Shown one piece after another: positions 42,731-54,100 of a stretch of DNA of 64,000 nucleotides. The stretch lies in NCBI GenBank assembly GCA_032622095.1, contig CP136069.1, forward strand, positions 171,114,394-171,178,393. The letters run 5' to 3'. This DNA is from Siphonodentalium dalli. Taxonomy: Eukaryota > Mollusca > Scaphopoda > Gadilida > Siphonodentaliidae. The notes below the pieces were generated by a model, which saw only the letters and a list, made by a program, of their open reading frames with translations, ran no database searches and was not told the DNA's origin. Position numbers and translations under genes: made by a program. How positions within the stretch are numbered: the stretch's first letter is position 1; every line of letters begins with the position of its first letter.

Positions 42731-43838
42731 CTAGAAATTTCGAGAAACACCTTTGTAGTCAATGTTAAGTCCGAACGGAAGATATGTTTTAAGTACGCCC
42801 ATCCAATGATTTTCGCGTTCTAGGCGTATTGAATCGGTTTGGTCTTCGTCGGCTAGAATTGGTGTCTGTTCTATTGGCTGAAAGCTGAAATGGGATTTAA
42901 TGTCATGATTAGATGAGTTGAAATGATCGGAAATTTGCATGTCGAGTTTTTTGCGAACACTGGAAAGATGATTAGCCATTCTAACTTTGAGAGAGGTTTT
43001 TGTTTGTCCAACATATTGTGTACGGCATCTTTTGCATGTGATTAAGTAAATTACATTTTTAGAATCACAATTAAGTTCGCTATGCATTTGATACGATATG
43101 CGTGTTTGTTCGCTGGTGCAAGTGTTACTAGTATTGAGATATCCCATTGTATTGATGTAACATCGTTTTTTGTGACAAAATGAGGCTGAACCATTACCCA
43201 ACACCGGCCGATTGTGCCGTATCCTTGTTGGCTCAGTCGATGTTGGGTCATGGCGTAACGATTCCAATTCTCTGAGAGTTTCGGACTTTACTTGGCGCAG
43301 TAGTCTAATAGAGTAGCCGCGCGGTCGTAAAGCCTGGAAAAACACTGAACACGCTTGATTTAGGTCGCTTCTGTTCGTGCAGTTCCGGTGATATCGAATG
43401 ATTTGAGATTTAATCAAACCATTGAAAAGTTTTGGCGGATGGAAAGATTTACGATGAAATAGCTGGTGAGAATCCGTTGGTTTCGTAAAAAGTTTTGTAT
43501 ATAAAATGTTGCATGATGTAAATTGTGGGCCCTTAAATATTGTTAAATCAAGGAAATCAATGCTGTTTTGCGATATTGATTCTTTGAGTTTGATTGATTC
43601 GTCATGACTGTTCAAGATGTCCAAGAACACCCTAAACTCATCCAGACCATGAGTCCAAATGATAAATATGTCGTCCAAGAATCTATAATAGGCTAATGGT
43701 TGTTTATCACATTTGGCTAGGGCGCCTTTCTCCCACTCTGCGACAAAAATTGAGGCAAAATTAGGACTAAACTTCTTGCCCATACTACAGCCGGATACCT
43801 GTAAATAATATCGTCCATTAAATTCAAAGTCATTCCCT
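42731..43838 (-). pseudogene. Penelope-like RT 3' half with GIY-YIG endonuclease
   Basis: The frame is open from the MITE junction at 43838 down to the stop at 42731. It contains QVSGCSMGKKFSPNFASIF (RT motif B region), YYRFLDDIFIIW (catalytic Asp pair) and DFLDLTIF, then a basic linker. A C-terminal domain follows with NVIYLITCKRCRTQYVGQTK and SLKVRMANH, a canonical GIY-YIG nuclease start with a paired-Cys motif. The family uses the nuclease to nick target DNA and the RT to copy RNA there. This half looks intact; the full ORF2 is broken elsewhere. Confidence 0.88.
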
Positions 43839-43842
43839 TTAA

Positions 43843-44361
43843 AGATGGATTATCTCTTTAAATAACAAATTTTAATTAGTTCTGTGGGTATAAAATAATA
43901 GATATGAACTGAAGACCTATGTCCGGAAAAGCTTCTATCAATTAATATTGATTTTATTTCGAATATTAAATCGGGCCCATTTATGTTACTATTTTTAGAA
44001 CCGACCATTCGGATGAGACCGTATTGCGATATAGAGCACTGGGCTGTTCCTACGGCTACGCAACGAATGCAAATGCCACAGATTGGTTGTTTGTATTGTT
44101 TTGTTCCACAGATATAAGCGATAATGAGTATAATTAACGTTTATTCGTGACAAAATTGCACAATATAATTTCTGGTCTCTGTTAACAGTAACCACTGTTG
44201 TTCGTTAGCTGAACAAACACACCTTTTTAGACCAGAAAATATTCGAAATAAAATAAATATTAATCGATAGAAGCATTTCCGGACAGGAGTCTTCGATTCA
44301 AATCTAATATTTTATACCCCGATAACTATATAATATATGTTTACAAAGAGATAATCCACCT
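43843..44361. mobile_element. 519-bp TTAA-flanked MITE (family C) inside the Penelope-like RT
   Basis: TTAA at 43839-43842 and 44362-44365. The termini are AG(A/G)TGGATTATCTCTTT, and the inverted repeats extend about 130 bp (shared TATCGATTAATATT, TTTTATTTCGAATATT and TGTCCGGAAA(A/T)GCTTCTATC words). Removing it with one TTAA leaves the two RT halves in the same reading frame, so insertion was precise. No other copy is seen in the window. Confidence 0.87.
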
Positions 44362-44365
44362 TTAA

Positions 44366-45432
44366 GGGACAGTTCTAATAATTGAACTATTTCATCTCCA
44401 GGTCTATGAGGATCATGGTGAAAATCAAATGCATTCTTAATTGACTTTAATCCGACATCGATTCCAATATTTGTATACATAGATTCCACGTCGAGACTAA
44501 TTAGGTAAGCAGAAGATGGGACTTCAATTTTCGACAATTTAATGAGGAAGTCCTCCGTGTCTTTTAGATAGCTCGGATGGCGGGTAGCAATTGGTTTCAA
44601 ATAGAAATCAATAAACCCCGAAATGTGGTAGGACTCCGAGCCGACGTCAGAGATGATCGGGTGTCCGGGAGGTGTGTATGGATTAGTCCAACAGCTCAAA
44701 GGTTTATGTATTTTAGGAAGCAAAAAAAATGTCCTATTATTGGATTCAGGTTTTGCAATTAGATACTGAACATGTTTTTTCTTTAAAACGTCCTGGTCCA
44801 GCAAGCTTTTGAGAATGAGATTGAATTTTAAAACATTGGATTGGTTTGTAATAATTAGTGTTGCTTAATTGGCGCGTCGCTTCTAGAATGTAATTTTCTT
44901 TAGACATGATGACGAGCGAGCTGCCTTTGTCACAAGGTTTGATTACAATGTTTTTATTGCTGGGAAGGGTTTTTAGTGCAGTTCTTTCAACTTTAGTGAG
45001 GTTATCCTCGTTGTGAAATTTTGGTAAATTTGTAATGTCGGTTTTGACTAAGCCAGCGACCTCGGGAATTGAGTTGTCAATCTGGCGATCAATAGGGGTC
45101 CACATCGAAGGTTCTTTAAATTGATCTTTTAAACCTGTCGAATTGCGAAAGAAATCAGCCATAGCTGTTACTTCCCTAGATCGCATGCTTGCTGGACCGC
45201 CGTTCATTTCCATGGCATACATAGAGTCTGGTAAAACCAATGTTCCATCCTCCGTCTCAACCACATGTGGTGTTTCTTTGAGATCGGGTGGGGTAGGAAC
45301 AAAGGTTAGACCATACCTAAGTATTGATTTCTCACCAGCGCTCAGGGAAAGGTCGGGTGCAAGATTGACTCTCTCGGTGCCGAGACCGACTCTTTCCGCA
45401 TGGCTGATGCCCTTCTGAAGAATTAGTTTAAA
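44366..45432 (-). pseudogene. Penelope-like RT 5' half
   Basis: The frame begins after a TAA near 45432 with KLILQKGISHAERVGLG, then GEKSILRYGLTFVPTP, a hallmark N-terminal segment of Penelope RTs (LRxGLxFVPTP). It continues through NIVIKPCDKGSSLVIMSKEN, then FFLLPKIHKP (RT finger motif), DFLIKLSKIEVP and LISLDVESMYTNI (first catalytic Asp of the palm). A frameshift lies at about 44830-44845. No in-frame ATG occurs before PDSM, so the start is uncertain. Confidence 0.85.
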
Positions 45433-46900
45433 TGACCTTTAAAGATGTTAGTCCAGCCGTGGTAATTTTCGCCGCCGTCTGTGATGTCCAGTGGATGTTG
45501 TCATTCTCCACGTGAAAGTCGCAAGGGGGGGTATTGCCTGTATGACCTTGAGGTTCTGTCTCTGACGAGCTTGGCTGTTAATGGCACGCAGAACTTCCTG
45601 GTCCCTAGAATCTAAACTAAATGAGATATTTATTTCCTGAAAATGAAGTGTCGCATTAGGAAAAACTTTTCGGAAATTACAAACCATGTTAGTTACCCTG
45701 CTTTTAGCTGTGGTGCCTGATGTTTTGCCTTTGTCGTTGTCTGTCGTCCAGTCCTCTCTGTTGTTGATGCCAATACTGATGATGACGTGTCGAGGTGTCT
45801 ATTCTGGCTTCGACTTCAGTTTGTGGGCGATGTTGCAGAAATGACCTAAATTGCCACCTGGGTAAGAAGCAATACAAACATTTTTGGGAGGATCGACATC
45901 GATCCGGGACACATTAGAAGAGCCTAAAATAACAACAGGGTTTTTTTTATCTGTTTAGGGAAGGACCAATCCTTCTTAGGGCCAGGTTGACGAAATTTAT
46001 AAAATTTGGATACCTTAGGTGATGTTGATAATACCTCGGCATAGGATGGTGATGATGTTGAAATCGCTGGCGATGTCATCGAAGCAATGGAACCAACAGG
46101 CGAAGGAGGGCTGGAAGAGACGTGCTTCGGTGGTGTTGTTTTCTTGACTGGTGAATTGCGAAGTGGCGTGTTCGGTGGAGTGGAATTGCGTGGCATAGCA
46201 GTTGCAGATGTCCGTGTGCGTGGTTTTGGTGCAGGTCGCTGTGGCCGTGGTGTGGCTTTGACGCGTTTTGGCGTTGATATCAGAGACGGTGACGTTGTCT
46301 GATCACTGGCTGGACCATCCTGGAATTGAAGCTGGCGAGCGGTTAGTGGGGGAGGGGAGGGTGACCGAGCACGTTTCGTGTGAGTTTGGACGCCAACTAG
46401 TGTACCTACCGAGGACTGAAGCTTACTAATGATGCTCAAGAACTTTGTTTTAGTTTCGGTAGTTAAGTTGGTGCCAAAATTCTTCAGTCCCCATTTTAAT
46501 GCCGTGTCTCGTGCTCGGTCGAAGTCAAGGGTTTTAGAAGAGAGTGCCGAAAGAACCTTGACTTTCATTTCTGATTCAGTTTTTAAATAATAATTCACCA
46601 AAGTTTTCATGGAGGTTAAGCCCCACTCAAATGCGTCCGCTTTAAGCGCATTGAAGGCCTCCTCACATGGGAGTACTGGTCGGACGGTCCTCGTTCGCCC
46701 TGACTCTTCTTCAAACGGTCCTGTAAGAAATTAATGTGATGCCATAGCTGTAGGAGATTGTACATCAGTTTCACAAGGTTAGAATGGTCTAAATAGGCCT
46801 GGTCTTTTTGCCGCTCGGGGCGGTTAGTTTTTCCACGTTTAGTTTGTTTTGGTTGAGTCATTTTGATCCAGGACTTTAATTTTGGCTGTGAATAAAGGTA
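45430..46900 (-). pseudogene. Penelope-associated ORF1: helical N-terminus, Pro/Ser-rich linker, SGNH-hydrolase-like domain
   Basis: It probably starts at MTQPKQTKRGKTNRPERQK (about 46862). A helical segment (LVKLMYNLLQLWHHINFLQ) and a frameshift near 46690 follow. Next come LKADAFEWGL...MKVKVLSALSS and a long Pro/Ser/Thr/Lys-rich stretch. The C-terminal part, reached by a shift at an 8-A run (about 45945), has VVILGSSN (block I Ser), PGGN, and after one TAG, VIISIGINNRED. After a shift at an 8-C run (about 45530) it reads FHVENDNIHWTS (Asp and His of block V). These four blocks in order match the SGNH/GDSL hydrolase layout, as in CR1-type ORF1 proteins. Confidence 0.65.
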
Positions 46901-46987
46901 ATGATTAGTAACATATAATACAAAAAGAACGGAACGCGAAGATATAAAATGAAAACAAGTACTTATGAGCGCACTGTCAAGTTGCCT

Positions 46988-47017
46988 CAACGTTTCGGTA
47001 GAATTACCTTCTTCAGG
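46988..47017 (-). ncRNA. Hammerhead-ribozyme-like core at the Penelope 5' region (candidate)
   Basis: On the minus strand CCTGAAGA, a 4-bp stem GGTA/TACC with an ATTC loop, then GAAACGTTG with CAAC following. The CUGANGA...GAAA arrangement resembles hammerhead ribozymes known in Penelope-like terminal repeats. I do not see a convincing stem I or a proper cleavage site, so it may be degenerate or coincidental. Confidence 0.35.
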
Positions 47018-47309
47018 AAGCAAGCTAGGTTCGAATGTTTAGATTTTTCCGTGGATCTTATATACCCGTGTGAGATAAGCTCACAGTGTGCTGCATGGTT
47101 TCGAGAAACGTGTCGACAGCTATGTTCCTGTGTAAAACACACCGTGAAACAATGCTTACAAAATGTTTGGCGCCGACACGAGGCTCATGTTTCCTCAAGA
47201 TCGCGCGTTCTTAATGGGTTGTGTAATGGCTACCGGAAGCCCCTAATCCAACTCCTAGTGACAGCGCGCAATTAGACAGTAATACATATGTGTTAAATAA
47301 TAGAAACAA

Positions 47310-47334
47310 ATCATATCTATATATATATATATAT
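47310..47334. repeat. (TA)n microsatellite
   Basis: Short TA run (about 10 units) between the Penelope-like element and the tetraspan gene. Confidence 0.8.
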
Positions 47335-47788
47335 TATCAAGGGAATATGTGCACCTGTGATTATGAGGTCGGTCCGACTTTTTGAGTGGAGTTTTTCCCA
47401 TTTTTCAACTTAAACATTCTCGCTACACACACCTCGGTATATGTCAGTCTGTCTATATGTGTGTGCGTCCGACTTGCATTTTCAAGTTCACAACTTGAGT
47501 GCGTTAACATTTCCGCCACTGGCTGCCATGTGTGGTATTATTAGTTCCATTGGGACAGCCGCCCTCTAGTAATTACTTTTGTGGATGGATATAATGCGTG
47601 CAGTGATAACAAACAGCGTCAGATTGATTGGAGTTTAGTGTCGCTGTCAGCAAGTAAGGCCATATCACGACATTTGCCAGTTGTAGTGGCGGAGGAAATC
47701 CGCATATTTACGGCTAATCTAACAGTGATTTCAATGGCTGATAAACTCGTCGATCATGTGCGGCAAACCACCGGCCATCGGCGAGTAA

Positions 47789-48136
47789 TTGGCAACTCCA
47801 TCAGATAACGATTTCGAATTACAAAGTCAGCGATGGAAACACGTGGATTTCATCTATTATCGCCAGCGCTGGAGGACGAGACAGTTTGGAGTTGTACCCC
47901 TCACCGACAGAGCAACCGAAGCCCCTCAAACAGTGTCAGAAAATATCCTCAGGTTTGTTACTTTACTATTTACAGATTTCGGAAGTGGAATTACAGGCAT
48001 TCTTCGATCGATTTCAATATTACTGCAGGGACTTGGTTTAGGGTCTTTTATCACTGGAGTTATGAATCTCTACTTTGCCATCCCTGGAATTGAATGGCCG
48101 ATGGTTTCGGCATCCGGTATATGGGCGGGGTTAATG
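47789..48136 (+). CDS. MS4A-like tetraspan, exon 1 seen (start unresolved)
   Basis: The donor is TTAATG/GTAAGC at 48136. The frame is open back to 47789 without an ATG. A good acceptor (CTATTTACAG at 47966-47975) would place the exon at 47976-48136. It encodes TM1 and the first half of TM2 (EWPMVSASGIWAGLM). Confidence 0.6.
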
Positions 48137-51100
48137 GTAAGCATGACAACCTTGTTCCTTGTCGCGTTTAGATGCAGATACATCACGCTGGGTATTCGGG
48201 GTGGTAAATAGTTGTGCGGTAAATAGCTGCACACCGCCGGGAAGCCCTTTTCAGTGGGTACATCTGAAGATATTCTGGGTAGAATGATATTTCTTTGCGT
48301 GTTAGATGATTAATTTGGGCTTATTATTTGGGCCTATGGTCCAGTTATCTGACAGCGTAATAGCCCAGCACATGGAACGTCGTATGGGAATCGTATAATG
48401 GAGAAATTACTTAGAAAACAGTACTGACTCTCAAACGTTTTCCCCACATACCTCGTTTAAATCAATGTTAATTCCATGCGTAAGCATTCTGTGTTGCAGA
48501 CAAATGTCGTCCGATGTGATTAGTAGTGACATACATCAAACTTGGTATTCATATATACGCGAAAATAGACTTGTTCATGGGTAATGCATGGAAAAAATGA
48601 CCGGATTGTAGCATAATTGAAAAGTGACATGGAAGGTAAATAGTATTCGGATATCGGCAGATAGCAATTACTAAGCGGACGATAGAGAAATACTAAACAA
48701 ATATTTGGTGATGTAAAGTGGTATTCTTTGACGTCGTAAACAAGAATTTCTCTGGGAAATGGGGCGGCGATATGGAATATGGCCACATGAAGCTAATAAA
48801 CTACATAGATCAAGCCATAATTAATTGTAACTGGCAAAACACCACAATAAAAAAATGTTAGATTTACTTACAAAAATACACGTGCCGGCAGCGTTCAGAC
48901 ATCGCTTAGCGAGGGGACTGAACTCTGTTTTTCAGCTTGAATTTGAGGTTCGTAGTGACGCTCAGGCACAGGAAGCTGAGGAACCGCATATTGAAGGTAT
49001 TGTATGTTTCCATCGAATAGGCATCAAATTCTCACAGTGTCATTGTGCTATATGCGAGAAGACATTTGTATTGAGAGGTGGTCTTATTCGACACTTGAAG
49101 ATTCACGATGGATACACACGCATAGAAAATAAAATGTTATAGTCCATTCGAGGGTGAGGAGAGCTTAAATCGCCACATGGAGACAGTGCACCCAGCTTCC
49201 ACGAAATTATGTGCCGACAGATTCAAAAAGGAACATCAGGTTACTGAATTGCCAAGTACACCTATAGCGAGTAAGAAACTTGGCGTTTTTATTTTCCACT
49301 GGACGTTCTCACTGAAATCAATAGATTAGACGCGAAATCAACGTTCTAGAACATTATCACGACCTGGCTAACAGACCAAAAGCCGCACATATATAATTTG
49401 TAATTGGTTCTGCGTTCCTTTAGTTACGAGATGTTTTCGTGTTCAAATGTGTTTAAAAGTGTGGTGTATAAAGAGATATTAATCGCTCATAGCGATATGA
49501 GTTACCACTATATATGATTCTTCATTATGCTATCGTCCGCCCACTAACTGCTACAATACGGTTATCTTTTTCATACAGTACAATAAGAAATATATTATTT
49601 CGCGAGGCAATGAAAACCTAATCAACAATTTGTCAATACAAGTCAACTCCAAAAACATGTTTATACAGCATGAGACGAACATCCAAAGAAACTCTATTGA
49701 TTTGAAGTAGTTATATCGGAGGGGAAAACCCATTAAAGTCATTTAATCACCTTACAATTGTCCAGTGAAATGCATGTAGGATTCCTATGCGTTCTAGTAT
49801 CTAATGGGTAATAACAGTCCAAGTTAGCTGAACCATTTATACAAATATTAGGCACTAAATGTCCCTCATAATAGACGAAGAAATATGTTATACCCCGAAT
49901 TTTAACAGGTACCCACTGAAAAAGGATTATCGCCGGCTTGCAGCTATTTACAAAAACTGCCACTATTTATACCGCCCGAAAACCCAGCGTGTATACATGT
50001 AGATAACAAGTTATGCAGTGAAGCACCGACAAACTAATATTATATGTGCACATAATGTATGTTATACTCCGCTGGTGGTGAGAACCAATGTCTTGTATAT
50101 TATAAACAAGGTCCGCGTGGCTGTTCTAACATAGTTTATGTGTACTAGACACAAAACACAACATATCCGCTGTTTAAAAACAACATGTCCGCTGTTTATT
50201 CGGCCAGATAAATTGATAATGCAGTGTTTTGGATCTTACTCTTTCAAATGGTATATAATATGGAATATATAATGTGATCTGGTGATTCGAAAATTAAGTG
50301 GACATTCAAGCTGCCGAGGGAGATTTTTCCCGCTAGTAGGATTCCTTATGTCGAAAAAAATGGTCGCGCGTTTTCGGAATGTTAAAAGCGATATGAGAAC
50401 AGTTTCTACACCACCAGTGTGTTTATTTTCAGAATCTACCTGTTTCCAGCTTGATATTTTAGTGGAAACAGGTTTGTGTGAGGCTTTTATGTGTGTACCC
50501 CTCTATTCTTCCCCCGTCCACCTGGTAATAAAAACATTCTATTACGCATAGAAAGTTCGGTAAGTGGCTTTCTTTGTTCTTGGAAATCGAAAAACATGGG
50601 GAGGTCTTGCCATAAATTACTTAATTACACATCTTAATAAGGAATTGTGTCATAAAATCATCAGATGAATTGTATTTATGACTGCATTTTCAATTTTCTT
50701 TCCCAAATATTAAGGTATTGTATATTCTTAAAATGAGCTACATCACATATATAGACGAACGTGAACAATCTACAAGGGTATCTTGATCATATGCCACAAA
50801 CAAAACTTTGATACATCGATTTTTGGTAAAGATATCGCAGAAAAGCTAACCATACCCCCACCAACGCTGATTTCACAAGTCAGATTCCTTTGGTCGAAAA
50901 CAATGGTCGCGCCATTTCGGATTGTCTAAGACGACATGTGAAAGGTTTATTTATCAATAGCGTGTTTACTTTCAGAGTTTACCTGTGTCCAGTTAAAATT
51001 TTATTGGAAAAAAGTATTTTTGCACTGTTTTAAGAATTTAAAGAGCGTTTACTTATTATACAAATATTAATCCCCATAACTAACTTTCTGGTGGACAGTG

Positions 51101-54100
51101 TGAGTTGAAATTAACAAAAGTATCAAATATGGCGGTCTACTTTCAGAGTCTACTTGTTTCCAGTCTGACATTTTAGTGAAAACAAATTGTTTGGACGGTT
51201 TTAAAAGTTTAAAGAGCGTTTCCTGATTATACAGATATTAACTAACACGATTAGCCTTTTCATGAATTGTGCGAGTTTAAATTATGCACATATGTCAATT
51301 ATGACTCTGAAATGTATTTTTGAGAATGGTGTCGTCTGATAAGTCTCCGCGGGTACAGTACTACAGTTGCGAACAAAACTACGTTGGACCCTATAGAGAG
51401 TTTGACAATTTACTCAAATGTTCACAGTGGTGGAACTTAAAGGCACGTGAGGCCTTAATTGTCGAAAATATTCATATTTTTTCCAAACACCGTAAACAGA
51501 AAAACATTAAAACGCATACAGTTTCGTTCATATATACCATGACCATCGCGTAAACAGCATTTTATCATAAATACCTACTATATTTTACATAAGCAAGAGC
51601 CTGATTGTGTTACAGAGGACAGCACAATGATACTGGCTAATCAAACACAAATGGCATAAACGCTCTTTATTAGTTCCATATCAGGAATTCACCAACAATG
51701 AACGCTCTTTATGTTCACTATCATAAAATAAACAAACACCAGAAAAGTAACTTTTTATTCTTTTGTTTACATAACAATGGTTAAACATTTGAGAATAACA
51801 TACTGTTTATGCGATATTTCTTATTTATATACGGACAAAGTCTGTCTACATTTTGATGTTCTTTCTGTTTGTGGCGGTTTTTGACGGGTGGAAATATTTT
51901 CACAGGATACCCACCGCCAAGGCCAACCGTACCTTTAATGGCTATCATATATGCATGACTCTTACATGTAATCTATCGTAACTACATGTGAGTTTACAAA
52001 ATTAACTTGCAATATAGTCAGGCAACCGGATACAGTAGTTGATAAAACATGTGGTTCACATCAATCATATACATCACCATCACGTGCTTCAGTGATAATG
52101 TCCACTATTCTACAAATATGTATCAAGACTAAAGTGTCAGGATATCGTTGTAAAATTGATTGATGGTGTTTTTTCATCAATTGACAAAATTAATGTTTTT
52201 TGCCAGGACGAAGTACTGCATAATACGGAGTTGTGTGCTAACAAATCTGCGAGTCATATTTATGTAAGTGTCAGTCAACACTTTTAGGACATGGGAATAT
52301 TGTTTATATTTCGTGGCCACGAAATACTAATTCGTGGCCACGAAATAACTAATTCGTGGCCACGAAATAACTAATTCGTGGCCACGAAATAAATAATTCG
52401 TGGCCACGAAATAACTAATATACGATCGTCAGTCCCATTGTTGTAATGGAAGCGGATAGAGATTATCTGGTTGTAGTTGACCACCATCTTGGCATGAGCC
52501 ACGGCGATTTGAGATAAAGGGTGTTGTAGGGTGGCCCGTAAAACAAATTAAGTAATCACCCCTTTCACCAACCCGATCCAAAGTTGCCGCCGTCCTGGTG
52601 GGGGTGGGGGGTAAATAGGCACCCACGACATTAAGTATATCTTGGGGCCGCTCGCACAGCACCAAGTTATACCACATCAAACGGATAAGGGGCTGAGAAA
52701 TTGTATAGGTGCCATATTTGAACCCATCTGGGGTGGCCATTTTGGATCGATGATGGTGAAAGCGTGTGAATATTTAGTTTGTCTCAGGGGTCACCCTACA
52801 ACACACTGTATTGGACCTAAAATGGGGGGAATTGAATGGTACCATATATGGACCCCTGTGATCAGTTATCATTTTCACTGGAGTGCATGGACTGAAGGTT
52901 TGAAAAATAAGCTTGCTTTGCGAGCCACGGTACAACACCCTTTATTTAAGTGACCGAGAAATAATGTGTACCTCTTTGACCTCTTCTGAGCGCCGACCAT
53001 TTTGGATCGGGTATGGTTGAAAGGGGTGCAATTTATAAGTTTGTTTTGGGCCCACCCAACAAAACCCCTTATTTGACTTAAATTGGCCAATATGCCGAGA
53101 GAAATGTCATTCCCATTCGACCCCTTGTGGTAAAAACTAATGAACATTCAGTTTGTCTGGGAGCCACCTGACCCGTGTTTCCCCATTCTCTCTGTGCTAG
53201 TTTATATCGGACGTTCATATCCCCATAGAGCCCGGGTCCCACGCCATAATGTTGTGTATAGTAGCTTCTTTGCATTGTTTCTAAAACATCAACTTAGTGT
53301 AACCATACCGTAAATGTATCTGTATATATGCAAAGGTCAATCAGTTATTTCGTGGCCACCAATTAGTTATTTTGTGGCCACAAATTAGTTATTTCGTGGC
53401 CACCAAATTAGTTAAATATGTTGTTCTATAATTCCTGGTCGGGTTTATCCGATGCAGTTAATACTCAAATGTGAAATTTGAGATATACCTGGTCGTCAAA
53501 GTGAACCAGATGTCTTATTTAAGGCTAGCAACGGTTGCTAATCAAATACCACAATGGTGTACTAATCAGTCATTGGTATTGCCTTAATTTAGCCAGTGTC
53601 TAATCACATGGTGCTGGATTTGTTCAAAGTTGGGCACATGCATGTCTAAAACTATGCAGCCATGTTCTGCATAGGCCATTGATCATTATAAGAGCCATTG
53701 ATCATTATAAGATCGGGAAAATTTGCCACCGGTCCCGATAGCTCCTTAGTAACGGTTACTAAGCACCTACTCGGAATTTGCAGGAAAATGCAACAATGGT
53801 TGATATCTATTTTACTCATTAAGCTCTACTTTATTGGAAATTCGAATTTACTTGATTTTCACAACTATACACGAAGCGTGAAGATTAATTGTTGTCAGAA
53901 TATTGGTGGTGAATGTTGGGTTTCAGTCACTGTACTGAAGTTGGCCAAACGTACCTGTAACTGGCGAAGGAAGTGTGAAAGCAAAGCCTATAATGCTATA
54001 GTAAAGATCTCAGCTGCACCGAAATGTCCATTAATCAGTAGCACAAATCCTGCGAAAACACAGATACTCTCAGTGCATGTGGGATAAACCGATGACAACG

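Larger units (their letters stand above)
42731..47025 (-). mobile_element. Penelope-like retroelement, degraded, with ORF1 (SGNH-like) and ORF2 (RT + GIY-YIG)
   Basis: Read on the minus strand, the order is ORF1 (about 47023-45430), ORF2 RT 5' half (about 45432-44366), a 519-bp MITE insertion, then RT 3' half plus GIY-YIG endonuclease (43838-42731). The reverse transcriptase motif RFLDDIF and the endonuclease motif VIYLIT...YVGQT identify the Penelope class that carries GIY-YIG. Several frameshifts and a nonsense codon show it is dead or carries sequence errors. Exact element ends were not found. Confidence 0.85.

Noticed and set aside
47833-47951. An ATG-started frame (METRGFH...) as the first tetraspan exon
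   Set aside because: It is out of frame with the TM region. Linking it would need a ~24-nt intron with mismatched phase.
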